DNA from: Undaria pinnatifida
Taxonomy: Eukaryota > Sar > Phaeophyceae > Laminariales > Alariaceae
Length of the DNA stretch: 64,000 nucleotides
Reading direction: 5' to 3'
Assembly: GCA_012845835.1 (NCBI GenBank)
Contig: JABAKD010000010.1
Location: 12,609,973 to 12,673,972, forward strand
The notes beneath the pieces were generated by a model. The model did no database searches, was not told the origin of the DNA, and saw only the letters and a list, made by a program, of their open reading frames with translations. Shown piece by piece: positions 45,573 through 57,500 of the stretch (positions are counted from its first letter, which is position 1; the number at the start of each line of letters is the position of its first letter). Both the position numbers and the translations under genes were made by a program.

Positions 45573-48500
45573 GGTGTTGGTGTTGGTGTTGGTGTTGTTG
45601 CTGTTGTTGTTGTCGGTGCTGTTGTTGTTGTTGTTGCTGCTGCTGTTGTTGTTGTTGATGGTGGTGGTGGTGGTGCTGTTGTTGTTGTTACTGCTTTGTC
45701 GGTGCTATTGTTGTTGCTGCCGTTGTTGCTATGCTGTTGTTGCTGTGCTGTCGTTGCTACGCTGTTGCTGTTGCTGTCGTTGTTGGTGATGCTGTTGTCG
45801 CTATTGTGTTTCCTGTCATTGTTGCTGTTACTGTTTTTTGTTGACGCTGGTGCTGTTGTTGCTATTGTGTTTCCTCTCATTGTCGCTATTATTGTTTTTT
45901 GTTGACGCTGGTGCTGTTGGGGTTTGTGCTATTCATGTTGCTGCTGTTGCTGCTGATGACAGAGAAAGTTCTGCTACGTGAACAGCAAGGGAGCCAGGAA
46001 AAGGCTGGTTTCTGCGCTGTTCAACGTACCCCGGCAAGCCCTCGACCTACTCCCTATGTATGCAAGGCTTGTCGCCATCCTCGACAAGGTAAGCCGTCAC
46101 TGAGTGATCATTTAGTTACCCTTAGGCGCCGCGCAAAGAGTGCAGTGGTGGTAAAGTGGTAGGGGTGGGAGGGGGGGGGGAGGGGAGCTATGATGAGAAA
46201 GGAACGTAGAACGGAAACTGGTGAATAAATCTTCATAAGAAAACATACCAGTAGACGACAAGGGACTCGATCCACCCATCTTTGTGCGGGTTTGATGAAA
46301 GGGAGCGGGGATCTACAGATTTCTTTTGTACAACACGCACATCTCTCTATTTTTCTCTCTCGCCTTTTTTTCTCTAACCACCCTCTTTCCCCCCCCCCCC
46401 CGCCCCCTCCCCCGCCCTTTGTCCTCGACTCGGCAGGCCATGAAGAGCATCGCACCAGCCCTTCTGGAAGAGCTCAGGAGTCATTTTAGGTGCGCCACAA
46501 CCATCGCAAACGCGCGTGTCCTGCCATCGCGCGTTACCCCGTGCACGCGAGTTTCTCGTCCCCGTTTCACTCTACATATATTTTAGAGCTCCTCTCGTCG
46601 CCTACTTCCGCGTTGACATCGACATTCACTCATTGCCTTATTGTTTTGCCCGGGTGCGTATTGTTTTACGGCGAAGGCTGTTATAGTAAAATATTTAACC
46701 TGCACCTGGTATGTATCACGTGAGCAGGTACCTCCTGAGGAAGAAAGCGCCGGGTCAGATCGAGCACCGCATCAAGAACGTCCGCTTCATCGGAGAGCTT
46801 GTCAAGTTCAGGGTGAGGCGAGCTACACACTGTACACACACCAGACATCACACACCAACACCAAGTGTATCGGCGGCACTAACAGGTCACACCAACACCA
46901 CCACCAACAACAGCTAACAACCAAACACAAAACCAACACCAAGCACTAATACCAACCACCAACAAAACCCGATACCTAACGCCAACACCAGAACATCATA
47001 AACAGCAATACTAACACCATCGCAGGAACACCAACACCAACACTATCACGCCAATATCAGCACCATCAGCACCAAATACGAACTACCACCACCTAGCACG
47101 CAACCGATATCAAACGCCTACACCACACACCACACACCGGCACAGCCATCAGCACTAACACCGACATATCGAACACTCTATTACCAGCACCGAATACTAA
47201 CACCAACACCGAACAAAAACACCAGGCACCAATACGAAACACCAACGCCGGCACAGCACCAACACCAACACCGAATACTATTAGTAACACCATGCACCAA
47301 ACACAACGAAAACACAAGCATAACTGCTAAACACCATCACCTATCACCAACACCGAACGCCGATACAAAACCCAATACCAAACACCAATACCCAACACCA
47401 ACACTATTAATAACACCAACACAAACAATAACGACACCGCCAACACCGAAACCAACATCAACAAAACCGTATCACCATCAACAAACACCAAAACAAACAC
47501 CATTTACACCAACACACCAGACACCAAACACCAACACCAACGCTACAACACCAACCCCAAAATACCAACACCAACCCTATAAACACCATCGCCAACCCCA
47601 TCACACCAACACCAACATCACTAATAAAATGGAACATCCAACAACCAAACGCCGCAGGTGGCGCCTCCGATCATAGCATTCCAGTGCCTGAAGTCTTGCC
47701 TCGACGACTTCAGCTCCCTGGCAGTGCAGACTTTGACAGCCCTTCTAGAGACTTGTGGAAGGTGAGGGGGGGGGAGGGGGGGAGGGGCAAAGCCTAGCGT
47801 GTACTTCTGCTGTTGCTGATGCTGCTTCTGTTGTGGGTTGTTTGTGTTGCTGCTGCCGATGCTGTTGGTACTACTGTTATGGCTGCTTGCGCGCTGCTTC
47901 TTTTCTGGTAATACACATAAAACGGTGACAATGACTACGAAATGCTTTCTTTGTTTGCGGCGACGGCGGCAATGATGCTGGTCCAGGTTTCTGTTCCGGC
48001 AGAGATTGATGTCAGGGGGTGGAGGGCATAACGCGTTCGATACGATACATCGAAAGTTCGATATTACAATATACGAAGTATCGAAGTTCGGTAGTTTGAT
48101 ATGTCGCAAGTTGTAAACGGTATCCAGTACTAGCATGGTTCGTAGACGCCACGCATAAGATTATGAGGCCGTTTTGTTTGCGGCGGCGACGTTGGTTCAG
48201 GTTCCTGTTCCGGCAGAGACTGACGCACCAGCGCATGCGGAAGTTCTTGACGGTGATGATGAATCTCAAGAAGGCCAAGAACCTCGACCCAAGACTGGAG
48301 GCGCTGGTGGATAACGCCTTCTACACCTGCTGTCCGCCCGAGAGGTACGTACAAAGTTTATATTAGCAGTGGGGTGTTTTCGAGATTCGTAATTTACTTG
48401 GGTAGGAAAATATTTAATACTCCGGAGTACTACTAATAGTATTGAAACCGACGAAAGTCATAACCCGAGGCCAACCCAACCCAAAAAACTGGCTAAAAAT

Positions 48501-51500
48501 AGCCAAAATGGCCCTTTTTACCCACGCCCTCCAAATGTTTTCTTGGGTTGGGTTGGTCGTGATAACTCCAACCCAACTAGCCAACAAATTGCTCCAAAAA
48601 TTGAGCAACACTCAAATCAGGTTTCAATGTTTTATGGTTTCAGTTTTTGTTCGAACCTCACATAATTTGGTAGCGCAAAATACCCAGTTTGAGGCTTCAG
48701 AGGCTAAAATATACCAGTAGGGTGTTAACGATTGCCAACCACTGTTGGGTGGGAAAAAATGTAAAAGTCGTATTGACGGCTACGAATGTCATAACCCAAG
48801 GCCACCCAAACCCAAGAAAAACAGGTTAACAAGCACAAAAAATGGTATAAATACATGTACAAAATTGCAGCTGCTGCTCGGAGAAGGCTCCTCAGCTTTT
48901 CTTAGATGTATTTTTGAGCTTTTGCCGTTCTAGCTCACGATGAGGATTACCCCTCGACCTGAAGCTCCCTCATCTTGCCCCACAACCCCGACTGTGTCGG
49001 AGGAGTCCTCGGGCGTTCTTGCCCCATGCCCGGGCTGCTGGCTGGTACGGTGTGCTGTACTCATTTTTTGCAAAAATTGTTTCCAATAAGTCAGCTGTGC
49101 GTTCGACGAGTTGAGCGGTCGATACTGAGTTCCAACAGTTGAGCGGTCTAGATTCAACATTGCAAGCTGCGTGATTCATGAGTCTCGTGGCCAATACATA
49201 GGAGTACTTGCATACAGGGGAGAAGAGAGGAGAGAGATCCAGGTGCATATGGTTGGACTGCTGAAAATGATGATACAGCAGCACTACGTTCGAGGTACGA
49301 TGTGGTCTGGCGATTACTGCTGCTGTTGTAGTAGTCCTGCCATACTACCCGCCGGTACTCGTATGTACCTGGCGTATGATACGATCATCATAGATTTTTC
49401 ATCATCCCGGCCGTTCTTTTGCTTTCTCCCTTCAATATATACAAACCCCCTCCACACTCGCTCCACCTCAAACTTGCAACACTTATGTACTGATTTAATA
49501 CCACACCGTACTTGTACCCCTTGGCTGTAATTTGTCGCTTCTATATACGGTCCCTCTCCGCTTCGTTTACTACCTGTCGTGCGGGCATGCGTGGAGCCGC
49601 AGGCGGGCGTCGGTCCGCCGCGACGAAGCCCCCCTGGTATATTATTGGAAAACGTATTATGAACTGATTTTTTCGCTGACCTTGGATTGTGACGTTCGAC
49701 GGTTTCAATACTATTGATACTATGATATGTTTTCCTACCTAACTCCTACCCAACCAAAGTTGGTTCATCGCAAGGATCCTAGTGCCCTAGTGTCGAAACG
49801 GTGATACAGTATGACGATTACAACATCGGCCACACGAAGTAACTCGAGCGGGAGAGGTATTCCAGGGCGTGTCTGAACTTGGTTCAATGTAAGGAGAGCT
49901 GTACTACACTCGCGCGGCATGGTGTTACCCGAACTGCTGCACGCTCTTCCTAAACGCATGATAAGATCTCACTCGTTGTTGGTTCCAGGGCTTTTCACCG
50001 GTTGGGTCTCTTCTCGCGGGCCGGGTCGGGTCAGGGTGACCAGATCCGACCCGACCCGACCCGATCCGACCCGTGAGGTTTTAAAGCCTCCTATTCCGAC
50101 CCGACTCAACCCGTGAGATTTCGACCACCTCCTGACCCGACCCGACTCGCCTCGCGAGATTATGGGAATACCTTGATCTGACCCGCGGAACGGGTCATGA
50201 CCCGTGAAAGCCCCTGTTATGTTTTTTCGCTAGGCATGGGCCTCACGTGCTAATACTATGGGAGGCCAGTCATTTTTGGCCCATCAGCATGGCCTCTTTT
50301 GGCCTTTGAATTTCTGATTTACGATTAGCGCAAAACAAAATGGGGCTCCCTTTCCACCCTCGCGTGACAGAATCTCCATGTCCCGTCCGACATCCAGGAA
50401 TCCCCCCCCAAAAAGCAACAACGAAGCTTTGCGGATGCTGAGACAGCAGCACCAGTGCAGCAGCGCAGCAAGCACTATGTATGAGCAGGACTGGGTTGGG
50501 GTTGGGTTGGGGGGCTGGGTTGGGTTGGCTTGGGTTGGCTTGGGTTGGGTTGGGTTTGGGTGGGGTGGGGTGGGTTGGGTTGGATTGGGTCGGTTGGACG
50601 AGAGTTGCAGATGTCCAGCTCCGCGAGTTTCTAGCTAAAGCTGCAGTATCTTTATACCTGTTTTACTCCAGGGACTGATAGGAGACTGGTATTTTTTGGC
50701 GCGCCAAAGCCTGTTTTGGCCTTAATATACTAGTTGTAACGTGGGCGCGGTCAGTCAAAGGCCAACCCGCAGTCTCCTGCGATTATCACTTTGCGTACGT
50801 ATTATATGATACAGCAGAATCGAGTGTAATGTGGCGGTGGCCACAAGGTGCGGGCGTAGCCGGCGTCTGTTTCAGGGCGCGCGGTTGAGTCAATTGTCGA
50901 CATTTTGCCGTTTTTTGTTTCGTTTTATTTTTTTTCCTGAGATGATGCTCGCGAATTTCGTAACCTAATCTATTACCACGGAAAATATTATAACGACGAG
51001 TTAATATGAGAGCAACAACAACGCTTGTCAGCGCAGACATCGTGTAGATTCATGCTATACGAGTAACAGGATCCAATACTCTGCTGAACTAACTGCGTGG
51101 GCCTCAGTGAGTTGTGCAGGCGTTTCGTACGGCGTTTTTGCCCTTCACATGCCCCACCTCACGATACTGGCGTTCGTACGCGCTCTGCGTACGTACGAGT
51201 GCGTACTTGCTAACACGTGCCTGCTCATGACTCAGTATACTGCTGTACTGTTGTACCGCTGTTAGTGTGCGTACACACGTATGTAAAATAAGCACTCTTT
51301 TTTGGCATGCTGTTCTCTGGCGGCCGATGATATTTTCTCGCTGTTTAAGCTGCGGGGCAAGCAAGGGGTCCGTCCGTACATCACGACGCATGTCTGGTTC
51401 CCGGCCAAGCTCCTTTTGTTATTTTTAAATAGCCCGCCCCGCTCTCACATTTTTAGTTCGCTCCACTCTCCCGCCCTGTAACATCATCAGTCCATTTCTT

Positions 51501-54500
51501 CTCGCCCTCTCTGCTGCCTGCTATGACGCAACAGCAAACAGCAGCAGCACTAATTTGTCGCACCACGGACTCTGCTTATGTGTCTATGTATGTGCGCTTC
51601 TGTGTTATTGTGTGCGTGCAGCTTGTGCTGCCATCGGTCATAGGCACAAAATACAATCAAGAAGATCGGTGTTTTTTTTTTTAAAGCAGCCGCTCAGCGT
51701 CACAGCCGCAAACTCAGTATGTACACAGCAGTACAGCAGCGGTAGCAGCAGCGGCGAAACGGCGGCCGTGCTCCATGCTCTCGCCTTTGTGCCGGTCACA
51801 GTGTGTGTGGTTGGTGCACAGCAGCAGCAGGAGATCGAACCACAACAGCATTTTGACGTCCAATGCAAAGTCAAGCACACATCGTTGGACCTTATACCAG
51901 GTATACGAAGAATACAGAAGCAGCAAAAAAAGCAATAGCACATACCAATACAAATCATTGGAACGCCTGTGGTCCCCCTTATCAAATGGCGTCGCCAACA
52001 GGATGTCAAGTCAACCATATTCCGAAGGGAGACCTTGCATAACGTGTTACATGTACTGGTATGCGTCATCTGTAAAATTTGTGTACTACACTATTTTCTT
52101 GTCTCCGGTACGTAGGTACGCACGCACACTTCGTATCAGGACACAGAACAGTATAACATATCATGCTGCTGTTGTGCATGGTACTTGTGTATTTATGCAT
52201 AAGTACCCCTATTCCCGAGGTACCAAGCAGTAGGTACGCACAGGGGTACGCGTGAAGCACGAAACAAAAAGGAACCAATATTTTGTAGCACAATCCTACT
52301 TCGTACCGTATTTCAGAAGAACCAACATCCCAACCGACATCGTGCTTTTGTGTTTCATTTCGACATGGAGGCGAGTGGCGTTTTCACGTGCCTTCACAAT
52401 AGCAAACCGTTATTTCCAGTGTTTGTTTCTACCCAACCGATATCAGCAGAACACCTGGTGTCCATCCTGCTTCTTCGTAGTACGGAGATACAAATTATGT
52501 GGTCACATAGTCATACATCGAAGCTTAGCAGTCGCGATTTAACAGAGGTTGGGGGCGAAATACGAGGACCAAAACTGTGACGAGTTTGGTGCTGTCAGCC
52601 GTTTAGGGTGAGCCCGAAGCAGGTGCGAGTATCGCCACACTGCGCGCGTGTCGTACATCTTATTACATGGTTCGGAAGCATCCCTTTTCCCGGGAGCCCG
52701 GGAAATCCCCCGGGGGTGCTTCGTATCGCCGTTGCTGTAGTCGTCGATCTCAATCTCAAGATAGCTATGCGCGGGGCGGTGGTGACGAGCCTCATCCCGC
52801 ATATTTGATTCGTGTTCTACTTGTTGTACGCCCCTCCATCTGTACAACGACGACGGTGGCTGCTAGCCAGACAGCTACGGTAGTGCCTTATGTGCTTGCG
52901 GTCTGCTGTATCCTCTCCACCGCGCGCTCGTCCTCCTACACGACGATTACTCTGCGCACTCCCCTCCATCTGTACAACGACGACGGTGGCTGCTAGCCAG
53001 ACACCTACGGTAGTGCCTTATGTGCTTGCGGTCTGCTGTATCTTCTCCACCGCGCGCTCGTCCTCCTACACGACGATTACTCTGCGCACTCACTGCTTGC
53101 TAAGGGCTAGATGACGCTGTTGAGACTCACGTACATCGGACGAATCACGGTCTAGACCTTAGGCCCTACATCTGTCGTTGTGATATGTTGTGCGGGATCT
53201 GTGTAGTGCAAATCCAACCCAGGAAGCATGCGCAGGGGTCATGCGGACGTACGCATCCCATCCGGCAATACCATCTATAGATCAGGCAGATATTGAAGGT
53301 GGGATCTGATCTGTCCGATGTGTGGAGGCTTGTATGCACGCCATTCTCTCATGAACAAACCCAATATTATCGTGGTTCAGACGGGGGGCTCCCGGTGGTG
53401 CCGGTTGAACAGTGCCACTGCTGTCTATGGTGCCGGTGAAATTGCCTGGCATGGTTAGAACTTTCTATTGTAACCCTGTTCCCAATATTGCCAGTGGCCC
53501 TGGCTAGTGCCGGTATATTGGACTGGCACATACGATCTTCCTGGACTTTTCTGTTAATCGCTTCAGCCGTAATGCTCACAGCAGCAGTAGTGTCTGCCGC
53601 TCGGTCACCAACCAAATCTCTGTATTCTGCCGTATGTTTCGCCTCTCTAGTACCCGTCGTGTCCTTGTTGCTCTCCAAGTTCAACCTCACACGTACTTGT
53701 TCTGTCATATAAAACGTAGATGTCCCCGAACCAGCATGCCTTCCATATGTCAAGATGCAGTACCGTTTCACAAAACTCCAGATTTCCTGCGTTCAATCTT
53801 CCACGTTGGGAGTCCCCCACGTTATGCGGAATAAGGTAAACTTCTATCAATGAGATAGTACGTAGGTAGGGTGCTTGTTCAATCTTCCACGTTGAGAGTC
53901 CCCCACATTGCGTTATACGGAGTAAGGTAAACTTGTATCAATGAGATAGTACGTGGGTGGGGTGATTTTGCGATTTCCAAACTCTGCTGGGTTGGGAAAA
54001 GTGTAAGAAGTATTTGAAAACGATTAATGTCATAAACCAAGGGCAACCCACTAACGAAAGGAGCTATTAATAGGTTAGGAAAAAATGTATAATGGTGAGT
54101 TGGAAAATATATGTTCTGACCTATTTTTTTTGCTGGTTTTTCTTTTTTTTGTGGGTTGGGTTGGCCCTTGGATTGTGACGTTCGACGGTTTCAATATTAT
54201 TACTATTAATAGTAATACACTTTTTCCTACCCAACCCCTACCCAACCGGAGAAGGAACATCGCAAGGACCCTAGTGCCAATGACGCGGGGAACTCGCATA
54301 GCAGGATATTTTGTCGCTGTCGTCGACTTTGTGTGCATCGGTGGTCGGCGCTAGGCCGTATTCCAGGGTTTTTCACGGGCCGTGGTCCGGCCCGCGGGTC
54401 GGATCACGAAACTTTTCGAAAACTCGCGGGTCGAGTCGGGTAGGGTAAGGAGGTGTTCGAAATCCCACGGGTCGGGTCGGATCAGGTCAGGAAGTAATCA

Positions 54501-57500
54501 CAATCTCACGGGTCGTGTCGGGTCAGGTCATCCTGATCCGATCCGACCCGCGAGACGTGATCCGACAGGTGTTCGAAATCTCGCGGGTCGGGTCGGATCA
54601 GGTCAGAAAGTATTCACAATATCACGGGTCGGGTTGGGTCGGGTCGGGTCATCCTGACCTGATCCGACCCGCGAGACGTGATGCGACCCGAACAGATTCG
54701 TGGTAAATTCCGTCTCGAAAGGGGTTCCTTTTTTGTGGCGCGGTGGAAGTTGGAAACCTTGGAAATCGCTCGTAATCATACCACATGGGAATAGTCGAAA
54801 CATTTGAAAACACTGATACCACACGACATCACGTTATATGACATGGTAGTACATTATTTGATTGTCGTATGCGATGCGTTTCACGATGTTTTGACCCCCT
54901 ATGTTATTTTTATATCACGAAAACGATATTTTTTTTTTGCTTATAGTCGTATTTTTTATTTGCTTGGTTAGGCAGCAGAGAGCCAAAGCGAGGACGCCCC
55001 CTCCCCGCTGTACCATACGCGCGTATACGACACTATCTATCTACCAACACACCAACGCACCCAATATTATATCGTTTAATCTTAGCTCTTTTTCGATCGA
55101 TAAACAAACGCGACATTATTTCGTACAATTCCAGACTATATTCTCTGCTTTTTTTTTCCTTATTCGCAACTTTTTGAACCCGAACAGGCAACAGAGGGCC
55201 ACGAGAGCGAAAACGCCGCTCCAGCTGTACGTGCGACGGCTGATGATGGAGAAGCTTAAGGACGACCCGGACGTCGTGGAGAGCGTGATCAAGCAGCTCC
55301 GAAAGCTGCCGTGGGAGGTACTACACATGTCTGTTACTGGTGGGGATGGTGACTGGGGGTGGTGGGGCTCATCAAGCAACGCTGGAAGCTGCTGTGGTAG
55401 ATACCATGCATGTCTGTTGCTGATGATGGAGGAGGGGGATGGAGGTGGTGGGGGGTGGTGTTGGTACTGTTGGTTTTGGTGTTGATAGTCGTGGCGGGGG
55501 GTACACTACACTGTTGGTGTTGTTGGTAGAGGGTACCGGTATGATTTTGGTGATGGTGGGGGGGTACTCAGTTTGTGCATGGCCTTAGTCGTATGACCAT
55601 AGACCCTCGCATCCCTACTGTGCCAGGACGGAGCACATCGGGTTTCACCAATCAGGTGGTAGGGATGGTGGGGGTGGTGGTAGTGATGGTAGGGGTGGTG
55701 GTGATGGGGTTGTTAGGATGGTATCGGTTGTAGGAAAGAGAGGGGGTGTACTCGATATTCATGCATGGCCGTGGTCGTATGACCATAGACTACGGAAAAG
55801 GAGGGCGGGGGGTTGGCGTTGGTGATGTCGGGTGTTGGTTGCGATGGTGTTGGCCGTATTGCCGGCGATCGACAATATGGTTTATCATCCCCACCTCTGC
55901 CCCCTCCCCTCCCTATATACCCCTGGTGGCGGCGTTTTTGTTTCCTTCTTGTATGTCATATTCGTACGAAAATCGTTTTTTTTTGTTAGGATGGCTAAGG
56001 TTGAGGCGGAGACCCTTCGCACATGTCTAACGTTCGCCGCCCCCTTCCCCTACACCTGCTGACGGGTGTTTTTCTTCTTGTTCGGTGTGCTCTGGTTTGG
56101 GATTTGTTTTTGACAGGACCCGGAGTCTAACGTGGAGTCGGAGGTGCTCCGCACGTCGCTTCGGCTGTGCAGGTCACGATACCCCTGTATCCACCTAGCG
56201 GCCGACGTGTTGTCGGGGCTGGCGCGATATCAGGACAGGGTCGCTGTCAAGGCGGTAGATGCGGTCTTAGAGGCCATGCACAGGGGGATTGAGGTAAGGG
56301 GAAGGGGCGGGGCTGGGGGGGGGGGCACATGTGAAAACGTATCTACAGTCACCGGCCCTCCCCTAACCCTTCCCTTCTGATTTTTTTTTGTTAAAACATT
56401 GCGCTACCCTCTCCCGCCTCCTCCCACGCCCCCACCTCCCGTCGGATTTTTTTTTTTTTTTTCCGCCCCCCCCCTCCCTCACTGGTCTATCTTATGTATA
56501 GGTTGGGTTGGCGTCGGTTGGCAACGACACTGTAAAACATGCCGCTTACTACATGAGCTAGACCACCAGGGTACCGTTCTTTTTTTGCTTGTTTTTGGCG
56601 GTCGATCACAGCTCACGGTGGAGTTGGATCATGTGTGCGGCGTGGAGAACGTTTTCTCCGCACAAGGGGAATGATTGTACCACGTACCTGGTAGTGCTTA
56701 TGGTAAGGCACCCACGAGGCAGTTACAGGTACGTAGTACTCCAATTGCTATCTCTGGAAGTGGCCATACCGGAAATTAAAATAACTGATTGAAGCTGTCA
56801 CTCATATGGAAGTCCGCCTCGCAGGCGGTTCTTAGTAGGATGCAGCCCACCCCTCATGCGACTCGCCGAACACCTCACGGCGCTTCGCGCTCGGTGCAAG
56901 CAATGTCTGCCTGGTCGGTGAAAACCCGACGTGCTCCGTTCCGGCATAGTAGGGATGCGAGGGTATATACCATATGGTCATAACACTATGCATGAACATC
57001 GAGTACACCCCCCCCTCCTCGACTGAGCATGTTTCATTATCACAATCGACGTCACCCCCCTCCCACCCACCCCATCATACATTGAATTTAATCGCAAGTG
57101 ACCCCCTTCCCCTCCCCTCTCTTCCCTCCCGCCCATGATGCTACACGAAACGGACGCACTGCTGTCGTTGTTTGTCCACGTTTTTTTAAGGTACCTGGGG
57201 GGAGCAGGGAGTTCCAGAGGCTGGTGGGATACGCACGTCTTCTGGCGGAGCTTTACAACTACGCCGTCGTGGGATCACCGTGTGTTTTCGAAACGCTCAA
57301 CCTCATCCTCAACAACGGCCATGAGGTGCAAGTACTTCCAATGTCCTTCTAATAGAATTGTAGTATACGTGGGGTGCAAAGGCTACCAGGCATTATTACA
57401 AGGGGATTTCGCCGCCCCCCTGGTGAGAGCCGCCAACGAAGCTAAGTCGACGAAAAATACTAACTGTAAACGGCAATTTTATATGCCAAGGGCTGGTTAA

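Noticed and set aside
51600-52233. Protein gene on the 127- and 152-codon frames
   Set aside because: The same DNA recurs inverted at 58730-59160 with different interruptions, so it is a repeat.
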